DNA of 32,608 nt, taken from Candidatus Bathyarchaeota archaeon. Lineage in GTDB: Archaea; Thermoproteota; Bathyarchaeia; TCS64. The notes beneath the pieces are model-generated. The model saw nothing but the letters and a program-made list of their open reading frames with translations, was not told where the DNA came from and did not search any database. The stretch lies in assembly GCA_020354065.1 (NCBI GenBank), contig CP070640.1, forward strand, positions 289,799 through 322,406, in the 5' to 3' direction. Of this stretch, positions 1-8,520 are shown in pieces; position 1 is the first letter of the stretch, and each line of letters opens with the position of its first letter. The position numbers were made by a program, and so were the translations under genes.

Positions 1-586
1 AGAATATCAGCGGGGTGACTCCGCTCTCAATCCGGGCTATGGCTCCAAGAGAAGCGAAAGCCACGGTTCCTTTCTCAGAGTGGGCGATCCCGCTGCTGTT
101 AGCATAGGCGGAATAATAAGAGCTGACTCCGGAGCCCCCAAAGCCAGGGATGAGGCCCGCCTCGGCTTCTGTCGCCATACTCATAATCTCTGCTGCGATC
201 TCTACAACCTTGTCGGACTCGCAGGCGGCCACTGATTCGTTCCACAGCCCCTCGATCTCGTTGTATTCTGAGGGCTCCGGGAGTGCAAGCCAGTCCTTGT
301 CTTCTGTGGTAGCCCTCGCGCTGGAGAGAGCCATGTCGACCGCCTCACTGGCGGCTACCCGGGTGGGGATGTTTGTGAATGCTGAGCCCATTCTCTTCCC
401 CACGTAGAGCCTGATGGCGATCTCGTCCCCTACCTTTCGATTAACGCTGCTTATCTCGCCCATCTCGATGTTTGCTTCCATCTCGTCGACTGATCGAGCG
501 AGGACCTCGACCGCCGATGCGCCCTTCCTTTGGCCCGTGGCTATCAAGTATTCGCAGAGTACCAGGAGTTCATTCTCGCTAACCAT
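1..586 (-). CDS. pmbA: PmbA/TldE-family protein, N-terminal part (cut by window edge)
   Basis: This frame is open from an ATG at 586 to the window edge, so about 195 residues of the N-terminal half are present and the C-terminus is missing. It begins MVSENELLVLCEYLIATGQR and contains segments typical of the TldD/PmbA N-terminal domain, such as the RKVGDEIAIRLYVGKRMGSA stretch. PmbA/TldE is the partner of TldD; together they form a heterodimeric metalloprotease that degrades unfolded or modified peptides in the cytoplasm, and the TldE subunit lacks the metal site. The SD (GGAGGG) overlaps the stop of tldD, 11 nt upstream, so the two genes are almost certainly co-transcribed with tldD first. 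Family assignment rests on the sequence pattern plus linkage to an unmistakable TldD. Confidence 0.85.
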   Translation of the reverse strand, partial: MVSENELLVLCEYLIATGQRKGASAVEVLARSVDEMEANIEMGEISSVNRKVGDEIAIRLYVGKRMGSAFTNIPTRVAASEAVDMALSSARATTEDKDWLALPEPSEYNEIEGLWNESVAACESDKVVEIAAEIMSMATEAEAGLIPGFGGSGVSSYYSAYANSSGIAHSEKGTVAFASLGAIARIESGVTPLIF

Positions 587-597
587 GCTCTTCCCTC

Positions 598-1986
598 CTA
601 GCTCACTCCTCCAAAGGTTATTCCACCCTTCCCGAACCGGATGTTCGGGCCCCCGGAGGCGCAGAAGGCCTCCTGGCCTTTTCCGCAGCGGCCCGCTTCG
701 AAGGGGAACTCCTCCTTGGAGATTGCCTCGATCTTGAACAAGGAGTCGGTGGCGATCCCGGAGATGGAGAGGTCGGTCACCGCCCCACCAATCTCACCTT
801 CCACGATCTCGTAGGCCTCCTGGATGCCCACCTGGAAGCTGGCGTTCATCTGGGCCTGGCCGCCCCTGAAGTCGGCGCAGTAATATCCAAAGTCAATATC
901 CTCGAAGACCTCTTCATCGGCGTAATCACCAGGTTCGAAGAAGGTGTTCCTCATCCTGATGATCGGAGGGTAGAGGTAACTTTGAGCCCGGGCGTTCCCT
1001 GTGAGCCTTAGGCCGAGCTTCGCGGCGTACTCCCTGTTGGTTAGGAGCTCGGTGAGCACCGAGTCCTTGATCAGCTCCACACGGCTCGTGGGGACTCCCT
1101 CGTCATCGTACTTGGTGGTACCTATGTTTCCCGGGTCTCTGCCGTCGTCAACCATGGTGACTCCCCCAGCAGCGACAATGCTCTTCAGCTTCCCGTTGAA
1201 GGCGCTGTTCACGGTGAGGTCTGCCTCCGCGAGGTGGCCCAGGGCCTCGTGGGCTAGGACCCCGATCACCCTCGGGCCGAGGACGCATGGAAACGACCCT
1301 CCCTTAGCGGCCACCCCTTCGAGCTGGAGCTTCACCAGCTTCCCCACTGCCCGGCCTATGGCCTCTGGAGTGGCCACCGTCTCCATATACTCCCAGCCCT
1401 GGTGGGTGGAGGCATCCTCGAACCGGGCGGAGCTCAACCTATCCCCCTCTCTCCCGGTGGCCCAGGGGTAGCTCCAGACGAGCATCACGTCGGACTGGAT
1501 CCTCGTTCCCTCGGAGGTCACGAGATACTTCTTACCGGAGGCGGTCCTCACCCTGAAGGTAACGGCAGTGATCCGGGGATCGAAGCCGCGGATCACATCC
1601 GTCGTGTCCAGCATGTATTTCACCTTCTCCTCGACGGGTACATGCCGGGGATCCCGCTCCACCTTGATCTCAACCTCGTCCTGATATGCCTTGGTTTCGG
1701 CGAGGCTGATCTGCTCCTTCCGTGTTGGGGCAGCTGCTCGGGCCATGGAATAAGCGTCCTTCACAGCCCTGTTTAGGCTCTCCAAGTCCCCGGTGGTGAC
1801 GAAGCCCCACGCGCCATCAGCCAAAACCCTCACGGCCACCCCTCGCTCGATGCGCTGGGTGAGAGCGTTCACCCTCCCGTCGTCCATCTGGAGGTACTCG
1901 ACGAAGCCGTCCTCCCCCCGGAGCTCGACATAGGACGCCCCGAGGCCCAGCCCCGTCTCAACTGCCTTTTCTAACAAGTCAAACAT
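598..1986 (-). CDS. tldD: TldD-family metalloprotease
   Basis: From the ATG at 1986 the protein is 462 residues, normal for TldD. The zinc-binding HExxxH motif is HEALGH at residues 246-251, inside the family signature VLAHEALGHLAEADL. A conserved C-terminal TldD region follows (GGQAQMN, ISGIATDSLFKI). TldD cleaves unstructured peptides together with TldE/PmbA, which lies directly downstream in the same operon. The frame stays open upstream to 2082, but that stretch has a different composition and reads through AT-rich promoter-like DNA (2020-2050). The ATG at 1986, which opens MFDLLEKAVETGLGLGASYV and is preceded by GGAG, is therefore the better start. Confidence 0.93.
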   Translation of the reverse strand: MFDLLEKAVETGLGLGASYVELRGEDGFVEYLQMDDGRVNALTQRIERGVAVRVLADGAWGFVTTGDLESLNRAVKDAYSMARAAAPTRKEQISLAETKAYQDEVEIKVERDPRHVPVEEKVKYMLDTTDVIRGFDPRITAVTFRVRTASGKKYLVTSEGTRIQSDVMLVWSYPWATGREGDRLSSARFEDASTHQGWEYMETVATPEAIGRAVGKLVKLQLEGVAAKGGSFPCVLGPRVIGVLAHEALGHLAEADLTVNSAFNGKLKSIVAAGGVTMVDDGRDPGNIGTTKYDDEGVPTSRVELIKDSVLTELLTNREYAAKLGLRLTGNARAQSYLYPPIIRMRNTFFEPGDYADEEVFEDIDFGYYCADFRGGQAQMNASFQVGIQEAYEIVEGEIGGAVTDLSISGIATDSLFKIEAISKEEFPFEAGRCGKGQEAFCASGGPNIRFGKGGITFGGVS

Positions 1987-2129
1987 TCCCACTCCAACTC
2001 CACTTGGACTATATGCTCTGAAAATTACATCCAACATTCTAAAAACTTTTATTGCATCGAAGGGCGTCGAAGGCGTGGGCATAATATGATATATTTTCGG
2101 AAAGACGACTACTCGTAAAGGGATGGTTC

Positions 2130-3131
2130 TTGGTCAAGCCCAAGGTCTACGTGACTAGGCAGCTCTTCCCGGAGGCCATGGAGATCCTGGAGCACCATGC
2201 CGATGTCGAGGTATTCGAGGGAGTGGACAACTCGATCCCCCGGGCTCTCCTCCTTTCTAAGGTGAGGGACGTTGATGGCCTGCTGCCCCTGCTGACCGAT
2301 AAGATCGATACAGAGGTCATGGACGCAGGGAGAGAGCTCAAGGTCATCAGCAACTACGCTGTCGGCTACAACAACATCGATCTCGAAGCAGCCACCGAGC
2401 GAGGAATCTATGTCACCAACACACCCGGGATCCTCACCGACACCACCGCCGACTGCGCATTCGCCCTCCTTATGGCCGTCGCCCGCCGCATACCCGAGGC
2501 CGACCACCATATTCGAGCAAAAAGGTGGATCCACGCCTGGGGGCCTAAGATGTTCATCGGCTCCGACGTCCATGGGAAAACCCTCGGCATCCTGGGTCTG
2601 GGGAGGATAGGCTCGGCCATCGCGAAGAGGGCCAGGGGTTTCGACATGAGGCTGGTCTACAACGATGTCCGTCGACGAGAGGATCTGGAAAGGGAGCTCG
2701 GCGTCATGTACAAGAGCAGGGATCAGGTGCTGAGGGAGGCCGATTACGTCTCACTGCATGTCCCCCTCACCCCTGAGACCCATCACATGATTGGGGCGAA
2801 GGAGCTGGCCATGATGAAGGAGAATGCCTTCCTGATCAATACCTCTCGGGGGTCTGTCGTTGACGAGGAAGACCTCTATGAGGCCCTCAGGGACGGGGTC
2901 ATCGCGGGGGCCGGGCTGGACGTCTTCGAGGAGGAGCCCCTGAGCCACGACAGCCCTCTCCTTGGCCTGGATAACGTCGTCCTCACCCCCCACATAGCCA
3001 GCGGGAGCATCGAGACTAGGACGAGGATGGCGCTTACGGCCGCCTCCAACCTGGTGAGCGTCCTCCAAGGTCGGGAGCCCCTCAACCTCGTCAATCCTGG
3101 GGTCCGTAAGGTCAGGCCCTTGAGAACTTAG
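2130..3131 (+). CDS. D-isomer-specific 2-hydroxyacid dehydrogenase (glyoxylate/hydroxypyruvate reductase-like)
   Basis: This is a 333-residue NAD(P)-dependent oxidoreductase of the D-2-hydroxyacid dehydrogenase family, which interconverts 2-oxoacids and D-2-hydroxyacids in the cytoplasm. The Rossmann motif GLGRIG is at residues 156-161 inside the helix-strand segment GKTLGILGLGRIGSAIAKRA. The substrate-binding arginine is in NTSRGSVVDEEDL (Arg240), and the catalytic His288 is in TPHIASGSIETR, with the general-base glutamate in the FEEEP segment. The nearest archaeal pattern is glyoxylate reductase (GyaR), but hydroxypyruvate or phenylpyruvate specificity cannot be excluded from sequence. The start is a TTG at 2130 with GGGATGG just upstream; the nearby ATG at 2123 is out of frame. 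It is divergent from tldD and they share the 1987-2129 spacer. Confidence 0.9.
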   Translation: MVKPKVYVTRQLFPEAMEILEHHADVEVFEGVDNSIPRALLLSKVRDVDGLLPLLTDKIDTEVMDAGRELKVISNYAVGYNNIDLEAATERGIYVTNTPGILTDTTADCAFALLMAVARRIPEADHHIRAKRWIHAWGPKMFIGSDVHGKTLGILGLGRIGSAIAKRARGFDMRLVYNDVRRREDLERELGVMYKSRDQVLREADYVSLHVPLTPETHHMIGAKELAMMKENAFLINTSRGSVVDEEDLYEALRDGVIAGAGLDVFEEEPLSHDSPLLGLDNVVLTPHIASGSIETRTRMALTAASNLVSVLQGREPLNLVNPGVRKVRPLRT

Positions 3132-3224
3132 AACCAACATCACCTCCAATTTTCAGTTCGTAATTTTGTCTAGGTTAAATTTTAATATGGAATGGCGCCA
3201 TAAGTGAGGAAGTAGTGATCCGGC

Positions 3225-3995
3225 ATGAAGTATATCCTCTACCCCGTCCTCCTGAGCCTGATCGCCGGTTCCGCCTCGGGATTGGGCGGGCTCATCGTCC
3301 TCCTCTTCGGCAAGGTGGAGGACTGGCTCATGGGATTCCTCATGGGCTTCGCGGGAGGGGTGATGCTCATCGTCTCCTTCCTGGAGCTCTTCACCGAGGC
3401 CCTCAACCTCCTCACCCACATCGAAGCCACCATAGCCTTCGCCACCGGCGCACTGCTTATGATGGCCATCGACCTCACCCTCCCCCACATGGAGGTGGGA
3501 AGATGGGAGAGGGGCGTGGCTAACCCCGAGTTCCTCAAGAGCGGCCTCATCATCGCCCTGGGCATCTCCCTCCACAACTTCCCGGAGGGCCTCGTCATCA
3601 GTGCCAGCTACAGCCACCTCCCCACCCTCGGCCTCATGATGGCCCTCATGATCTGCCTCCACAACGTCCCAGAGGGCATCGCCACCGCCACCCCACTCGC
3701 CCTCGCCGGTGTTAGCAAGCGCAGGGCGGCGACCATGGCGTTCCTATCAGGGATGACGGAGCCCATCGGAGCCCTGGTCGGCTCGTTCATCATCTCCGGT
3801 CTCGGAAGCGGAGACTACATCATTGGCCTGGGCCTCGCCCTCGCCGCAGGCATCATGACCTACATCACCGTGGACGAGCTCATCCCCATGGCCCACGAGT
3901 ACGGCAACCGCTCCTCGAAGCACTACATCAGCACAGGGATCCTGATGGGATTGCTCCTAGGCCACATAGTATCTGTGATCCTGAAAATAGGCTGA
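3225..3995 (+). CDS. ZIP-family divalent metal transporter (ZupT-like)
   Basis: This is a 256-residue integral membrane protein with about eight hydrophobic segments. Both metal-path signatures of the ZIP family are present: HNFPEG at residues 117-122 and HNVPEG at 146-151, in the membrane segments that form the binuclear metal site. ZIP proteins carry Zn, Fe, Mn or related divalent cations into the cytoplasm; the cation cannot be deduced here. The loop between the third and fourth segments is short and charged (residues 88-102) rather than the long His-rich loop of many eukaryotic ZIPs, which fits the ZupT/GufA type. A TATA-like AT stretch at about 3176-3188 is well placed for a short leader before the ATG at 3225. 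Confidence 0.92.
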   Translation: MKYILYPVLLSLIAGSASGLGGLIVLLFGKVEDWLMGFLMGFAGGVMLIVSFLELFTEALNLLTHIEATIAFATGALLMMAIDLTLPHMEVGRWERGVANPEFLKSGLIIALGISLHNFPEGLVISASYSHLPTLGLMMALMICLHNVPEGIATATPLALAGVSKRRAATMAFLSGMTEPIGALVGSFIISGLGSGDYIIGLGLALAAGIMTYITVDELIPMAHEYGNRSSKHYISTGILMGLLLGHIVSVILKIG

Positions 3996-4064
3996 TCAAA
4001 GCTCCAATACGAAAGCCAATCTTAACGTCGAGAAATCTTGCATTGCAGCAATCCGCAGGAATGA

Positions 4065-4256
4065 TCAGAGGATCTTCTTTCTTCTCTTCAGATACCAGGT
4101 CTCCCCGTCATCGCCCCTCTCGATGTAGAAGTCCGGGTTGTAGAACAGCATCTCCTTGACGAACTCTCTCATGGTCGCCCTCGACCCATCAGACCTCACG
4201 ATGACCTCGTCCAGGTCAATGCTTACTCGCTTTCCCTTCTCGTCGACCCCATCCAT
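4065..4256 (-). CDS. Small uncharacterised protein
   Basis: This is a 63-residue, highly charged protein starting MDGVDEKGKRVSIDLDEVIV and ending in a basic tail (LKRRKKIL). I do not recognise a family. The evidence for a real gene is its composition and its promoter. An AGATATACTT TATA element at 4287-4296 (minus strand) sits about 26 nt upstream of about 4265, so transcription would begin at or just before the start codon, giving a leaderless mRNA. A TTG at 4265 in the same frame (TTG ATC GCC ATG) is an alternative start that adds three residues. It has no obvious operon partner; its neighbour on the plus strand is divergent. Confidence 0.6.
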   Translation of the reverse strand: MDGVDEKGKRVSIDLDEVIVRSDGSRATMREFVKEMLFYNPDFYIERGDDGETWYLKRRKKIL

Positions 4257-4378
4257 GGCGATCAATATTAAACTTTGATCGAATGAAGTATATCTCTATT
4301 CCTCCTATCTCAGATGGTTGTATAGGCCCCTGTTCGTGCAGAGCAGACGCAGATCAAGATCCAGAGCCCCATGCAAAA

Positions 4379-4387
4379 CTTATATCT
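4379..4387 (+). promoter_or_regulatory. TATA element of the flavoprotein gene
   Basis: The sequence CTTATATCT lies about 30 nt upstream of the ATG at 4416, so transcription would start at about 4408-4416 and the mRNA would be leaderless or nearly so. This is the main reason for rejecting the upstream ATG at 4371. Confidence 0.55.
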
Positions 4388-4415
4388 CCTGACACACCGA
4401 GTTTCCGAGATCGCC

Positions 4416-4901
4416 ATGAGGTACCACATGAGGAGGCGTGACAAGGAGATAACCGACGAGGCGTCCATGAAGAGGATCCTCAAGACCACCGAGTACATCA
4501 CCATCGCCATGGCCAAGGACAACCAACCCTACCTCGTCTCCCTCAGCCACGGCTACGACGAGGTGAACAACTGCATCTACTTCCACTGCGCGGTAGAGGG
4601 GAAGAAGCTGGACTACCTCAATGCGAACAACACTGTCTGGGGCCAGGCCCTCATCGACCGCGGCTACGCCCAGGGTGAGTGCAGCCACCACTACGCCACG
4701 GTCATGTTCTCGGGGAAGGTTACCTTCCTGGAGAGCCAGGAGGAGAAATGGGAGGCCCTATCCCTCATGATACGGCAGCTGGACAGGGACGCCGAGACAC
4801 TGATCGCCAAGAGGAAGACGGAGAGCTTAAACAACACCGTCATCGGCAGGATCGACATCGATTACATGACTGGGAAGAAATCCCAGGAAGTAATGGTCTG
4901 A
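4416..4901 (+). CDS. Pyridoxamine 5'-phosphate oxidase-like FMN-binding protein (NimA-related)
   Basis: From the ATG at 4416 the product is 161 residues. It shows the split-barrel flavoprotein pattern of the PNPOx-like/NimA group: an N-terminal RRRDKEITDEASMKRILK segment, a central strand set with PYLVSLSHGYD and IYFHCAVEGKKLDYL, and the GYAQGECSHHYATVMFSGKV segment typical of this group. Members bind FMN or heme-type cofactors and include nitroimidazole reductases, but the physiological substrate is usually unknown. A TATA element at 4379-4387 places the transcript start a few bases before this ATG, which supports 4416 over the upstream in-frame ATG at 4371; the TATA box lies inside that extension. 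Confidence 0.85.
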   Translation: MRYHMRRRDKEITDEASMKRILKTTEYITIAMAKDNQPYLVSLSHGYDEVNNCIYFHCAVEGKKLDYLNANNTVWGQALIDRGYAQGECSHHYATVMFSGKVTFLESQEEKWEALSLMIRQLDRDAETLIAKRKTESLNNTVIGRIDIDYMTGKKSQEVMV

Positions 4902-5022
4902 GACCTGCAAATTTATCATTTCTTGAAATCACTAGTCTATCCAATTACAAAGTTTACATTCACTAAAGATCCAGCGATTCTGATGGGCCCGTTCCCCGGT
5001 ACTGCACCTCTGTCACAGAGCT

Positions 5023-6432
5023 TTATTCAGCTCTTAAAAGGTCGGGAGGGTGGTGTTTGTGCCAGTCAGTCATGGACTGGTAGGCGCATGCCACTGAGAG
5101 GACACTGTTCTCCTCGTATGCTCTGCCCATGAACTGGATGCCGGTGGGAAGCCCGATCTCCGTGAAGCCGTTCGGGATGGCTATGGAAGGCAGCCCCGCC
5201 CCGTTTCCAAGGGCGCCCATGACATCTCTCATGGTTCCGGGGGTGACCCTCCTGAACTCCTGGTCGATGGGGGAGGCAGAGCTCCGCCTGGCGGGGGCTG
5301 TGACTGCGTCATATTGGGACATGACCTCGTCCGCCTTCTCAGCTATGACTCCTCTGAGCCTGAGAGCCTTAAGGTAGTCCCTGGCCAGGACGGCAGTGCG
5401 GGCGTACAGGCCGTAGTGGTCCTCGGAGGCGGTCAGCTCCGACATTCTCCCGCTCTCGATGAGCCCCTCGAAGGCGTTGGCGGACTCGGCGTTCAGGATT
5501 GTCCGGGTTACCGCCCCGTAGGGGAGGTCGGGGAGTTCTACCTCCTCGATGGTCGCCACCCTCTTCAGGACACGGAGGGAATCCTCGAAGTTGGCTAGGA
5601 CCTCTTCATCCAGCCCCTCGGCTCCGTCCTTTATGAGGGCGAGTTTGAAATCCTTCCTGTCAGGCTCGGGGTTGTACTTGAAGGGGCGCTGGGTCGTGGA
5701 TGGGTCCTTGGGGTCGGGGCCGGCGATGGCCTCCAGCACCAGCCCGCAGTCGTCAGCCGTGAGGCAGAGGGGGCCAAGCTTGTCCAGGGTCCAGCTAAGG
5801 GCCATGGCGCCGTGCCTGCTCACCCTTCCGTAGGTGGGGCGGAGCCCTGCGACCCCGCAGTTGTTGGCAGGGCTTAGGATTGAGCCCCAGGTCTCGGAGC
5901 CGATAGCGAAGGGGACAAGCCCCGCACTCACCGCCGCCCCCGAGCCACTTGAAGAGCCACCAGTCCAGTACCCAATGTTCCAGGGGTTGCGAGGAGGACC
6001 GGTGAAGGAGGCGTTCGGCTGGCGATAGCCACCACCACCCGCGAGCTCTATCATGGCCAGCTTCGAGGCGAGAACGGCACCAGCGCTTTCCAACTTCCTG
6101 ATTACGGTGGCGTCGAAATCGAAGGTCTGGTCTCGGAAAGGGGCAGCTCCCCAAGTGGTGGGTATACCCCCTGAGGTGGCGAGGAGGTCCTTCGCCCCGT
6201 AAGGGATGCCGTGGAGGGGTCCTCGATAGGTCCCCGAGAGGACCTCATCCTCGGCCTTGCGAGCCTGTTCCATAGCCCTCTCTCGGGTGACGGTGACCAC
6301 GGCGTTGTAACTGGGGCCCAGGGTCTCCAAGCGCTACAAGAAGATGTCAGCAAGCTCCATGGGAGAGATCTTACCAGTGCGCACAAGCTCGCCAAGCTCC
6401 CTGAGGGGCAGGAAGACGGGATTCGGGGCCAC
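5023..6432 (-). pseudogene. Amidase-signature hydrolase with an in-frame TAG codon near its N-terminus
   Basis: The natural frame begins at a GTG at 6432, preceded by AGGAGG, and reads MAPNPVFLPLRELGELVRTG... for 32 codons before a TAG at 6334-6336. It then continues without interruption for 435 more codons. The amidase signature is intact downstream: catalytic Lys in HGIPYGAKD, the cis-Ser in TGGSSSGSG and the nucleophilic Ser in GSETWGSI. The second amidase in this window (29975) aligns straight across the stop, placing a Gly of FGRIERL where this gene has TAG-RLETL. The gene is therefore a one-codon nonsense variant, a read-through gene or a sequence error. If translation restarted at the TTG at 6330, the protein would lack the first helices but keep all catalytic residues. 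It follows an AtzG/GatC-like gene, as does the second amidase. The substrate is unknown; GatA is unlikely because no GatB is nearby. Confidence 0.8.
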
Positions 6433-6436
6433 GACA

Positions 6437-6646
6437 TTACGCCTCCTTCCTGTGGGGCTTGAAAACCGAGAAGGGCTCGACACTGTTCTCCAGCTTTATA
6501 GACCTCAGGGCCGCAGCCGTCTCTGCGATGTGTTCTACCCCGTTCCGGACTTCCTCCAGTTCCTCATCGGTTAGCCTGTCCCCGTAAAGGTCCCTGACGA
6601 ACTCGAAGAGGAGCTCTACCTCCTTTTTCGCGTCGCGATTGTCCAT
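6437..6646 (-). CDS. Small GatC/AtzG-like protein (amidase partner)
   Basis: This is a helical, acidic protein of 69 residues from the ATG at 6646; a frame extension to 6664 adds six residues. It has the pattern of the GatC/AtzG group: a first helix pair (LFEFVRDLYGDRLTDEELEE) and a second region ending IKLENSVEPFSVFKPHRKEA. AtzG-type proteins bind and stabilise a monofunctional amidase, as in the AtzE-AtzG carboxybiuret hydrolase, whereas GatC serves GatCAB. Its stop codon is followed 4 nt later by the GTG of the amidase, and its last codons supply the amidase SD, so the two are translationally linked. A paralogous pair sits at 29780-31294. No GatB is present, which favours the AtzG-like role. 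Confidence 0.7.
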   Translation of the reverse strand: MDNRDAKKEVELLFEFVRDLYGDRLTDEELEEVRNGVEHIAETAAALRSIKLENSVEPFSVFKPHRKEA

Positions 6647-6796
6647 GATTATCAATGGAATCAAGGTGGCAAAAACACTTGGGTCCGGGCTAAATTGTCA
6701 TTAAGCTCTCCGTCGAAAAAATTTTGTGCCATCGGATTTAGCCATTCGGCTGCAATGAGGATAAACTGCGCAGCTCAAAGGAGAGGATTTGAAAAA

Positions 6797-7126
6797 CTAT
6801 TTCTTTCCTCCATGGACCTCTAAGATGTGCTTCTCCAACTCCTCCCTAGTCTTGAAGTTGAGCTTACAGGACTCACATTTGAAGAGCTCGCTCGCCCTCT
6901 CGTGCTCCCTCAAGTGCTCCTCCAGCTCTTTGTTAGATAGGAAGCTGAGACCACATACCTCACATTTGAACTCCTCATCGGACAATGGTATACCCAATAT
7001 TTGTTGTCGAACGGCGAAATATGAATAAACCGAGTCTCTGTTTGCCTTAAACCTATTATCCACCTCAAATGCTCTCACAGCCCTGCTGTTCTCCTCCTCC
7101 AAGGGTATGACATGTACGATATCCAC
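6797..7126 (-). CDS. Two-finger C2H2 zinc-finger protein
   Basis: The product is 109 residues. Two classical C2H2 fingers occupy the C-terminal half: FKCEVCGLSFLSNKELEEHL... with C-x2-C-x12-H-x3-H spacing, and FKCESCKLNFKTREELEKHI... with C-x2-C-x12-H-x4-H spacing. The N-terminal 50 residues (VHVIPLEEENSRAVRAFEVD...) are not recognised. Small C2H2 proteins are scattered in archaea and are presumed to bind nucleic acid or protein; nothing here identifies a target. The start is a GTG at 7126, preceded so closely by GGAGGT that a leaderless start is more likely than SD-driven initiation. It is divergent from the aminotransferase gene at 7245. Confidence 0.82.
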   Translation of the reverse strand: MDIVHVIPLEEENSRAVRAFEVDNRFKANRDSVYSYFAVRQQILGIPLSDEEFKCEVCGLSFLSNKELEEHLREHERASELFKCESCKLNFKTREELEKHILEVHGGKK

Positions 7127-7244
7127 ACCTCCATCATGGGATAATCTAGGTTAGTTTAACAGTCATTTTTAAAAATGTTAAAATTTTACAAAAAATAAAT
7201 TTAATTAAGTTTTTCAAAGTTCATTACCTTCGAGCTGTGAATCC

Positions 7245-8465
7245 ATGAAAATCTGGAAGACCCTCTCCATGCGAGACATGACGATTACAAAGGGTAAAGA
7301 CTCCACGGTATGGGACTCCAATGGTAAACCCTACCTAGACCTCCAATCAGGCTACTGGTGCAACGTCCTCGGGTACGGAAACCCAGACCTCATCGAGCCC
7401 GTGAAGGAGCAGATCACCCGACTTACAAACGTGATGTCGGCTTTCAGGACCGAGGAGGTGGAAGTGGCGCTGTCCGAGCTGGAGAGGATACTCCCAGCTG
7501 AACTGAACAGGGTGGCCTTCCTGAACTCAGGAAGCGAGGCAGTAGACCTTGCCCTGAAGATAGCAAGAGCAGCCACATGGCGAACGGGGATGGTTGTAAA
7601 CGATAGAGGCTACTACGGAGCCACAACATACCCCTTCTCACTTTCATGGTCAGGGAAAGACGCTCCATACCTTCCCGACCCAGGTGAAGTACACCGCCTC
7701 CCACCACCCTTCTGCCAAAGCTGTGAACACGGCTCACGAGAAGACTGCAGGGATTTCAAGTGTCTGGAGCATCTCCAATCTCTCGTGGATGAAGGGAATG
7801 ATAACATCGCGGCGGTCATGTATGAACCAATAGCAGGTTTCGGCATACTAGTACCCCCAATCGGGTACGGCGTTAAACTGAGAGAATACGCTGATGCCCT
7901 AGACGCACTCCTCATATCTGAAGAGGTGACCACGGCTCCCGGTAAGACCGGGCGCTGGTTCGGCTTCCAACACGACGGCATCATCCCCGACATCCTCGTC
8001 CTAGGAAAAGCCATCGGCAGCGGGTTCCCGGTCTCGGTTGTCGTGACCTTCAGCGAGGTTGAGGAGAGGTGTGGGAATGCTCTCCGCCACGTTCAGTCCC
8101 ATCAGAATGACGCCCTCACAGGGAGGATAGTTGGGACGGTCATTTCCGTCATCAGGGAGCAAGGTCTCGTGGAGGAGGCTGCCCGGAAGGGCGAGTACTG
8201 GCTCAACGCGTTGAAGGAATTGATGGAAGAGTTCCCGATCATCGTAGACGTAAGGGGGAGAGGGCTGATGTTTGGAGTCCAGCTCAGCCAAGACCATGTA
8301 AAATCCGGAGAGATCATCCAGGAGAAGCTTCTCGAGGAGGGGTATCTGATGGATTTCCACAGTAGCTCAAGCACATTCAGGTTCTTTCCACCCTATGTAA
8401 TAACATACGAGGAGATCGACTCGTTCATGGCAGCCTTGAGGAAAACCCTCATTACCATAGAATGA
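7245..8465 (+). CDS. Class III PLP-dependent aminotransferase with an unusual Glu at the PLP N1 position
   Basis: This is a 406-residue fold-type I enzyme of the acetylornithine/4-aminobutyrate aminotransferase group. The PLP lysine is Lys255 in LVLGKAIGSGFP, and phosphate-binding residues lie in NSGSEAVDLALK (95-105). At the position of the near-invariant Asp that contacts the pyridine nitrogen (normally LIxDEVQTG), this protein reads LISEEVTTAPGKTGR, so Glu226 replaces Asp. A cysteine-rich segment, FCQSCEHGSREDCRDFKC at 157-173, matches the CxxC...C...C insertion of many GABA-aminotransferase-like enzymes. The amino donor cannot be assigned. The ATG at 7245 lies about 40 nt after an AT-rich promoter-like stretch at 7190-7212. 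Confidence 0.87.
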   Translation: MKIWKTLSMRDMTITKGKDSTVWDSNGKPYLDLQSGYWCNVLGYGNPDLIEPVKEQITRLTNVMSAFRTEEVEVALSELERILPAELNRVAFLNSGSEAVDLALKIARAATWRTGMVVNDRGYYGATTYPFSLSWSGKDAPYLPDPGEVHRLPPPFCQSCEHGSREDCRDFKCLEHLQSLVDEGNDNIAAVMYEPIAGFGILVPPIGYGVKLREYADALDALLISEEVTTAPGKTGRWFGFQHDGIIPDILVLGKAIGSGFPVSVVVTFSEVEERCGNALRHVQSHQNDALTGRIVGTVISVIREQGLVEEAARKGEYWLNALKELMEEFPIIVDVRGRGLMFGVQLSQDHVKSGEIIQEKLLEEGYLMDFHSSSSTFRFFPPYVITYEEIDSFMAALRKTLITIE

Positions 8466-8520
8466 GTGACTTCACGCACGAGATTACAATGCACACAGGG
8501 CTCGGTTTGGTTGATTTAAA

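Noticed and set aside
6334-6336. General amber recoding (TAG as pyrrolysine) to explain the amidase
   Set aside because: TAG ends many complete genes in this window at expected lengths, so it works as a normal stop. Selective read-through remains open but unsupported.
5023-6646. GatCAB amidotransferase operon
   Set aside because: Neither amidase locus contains a GatB gene, and the enzymes resemble general amidases as much as GatA.
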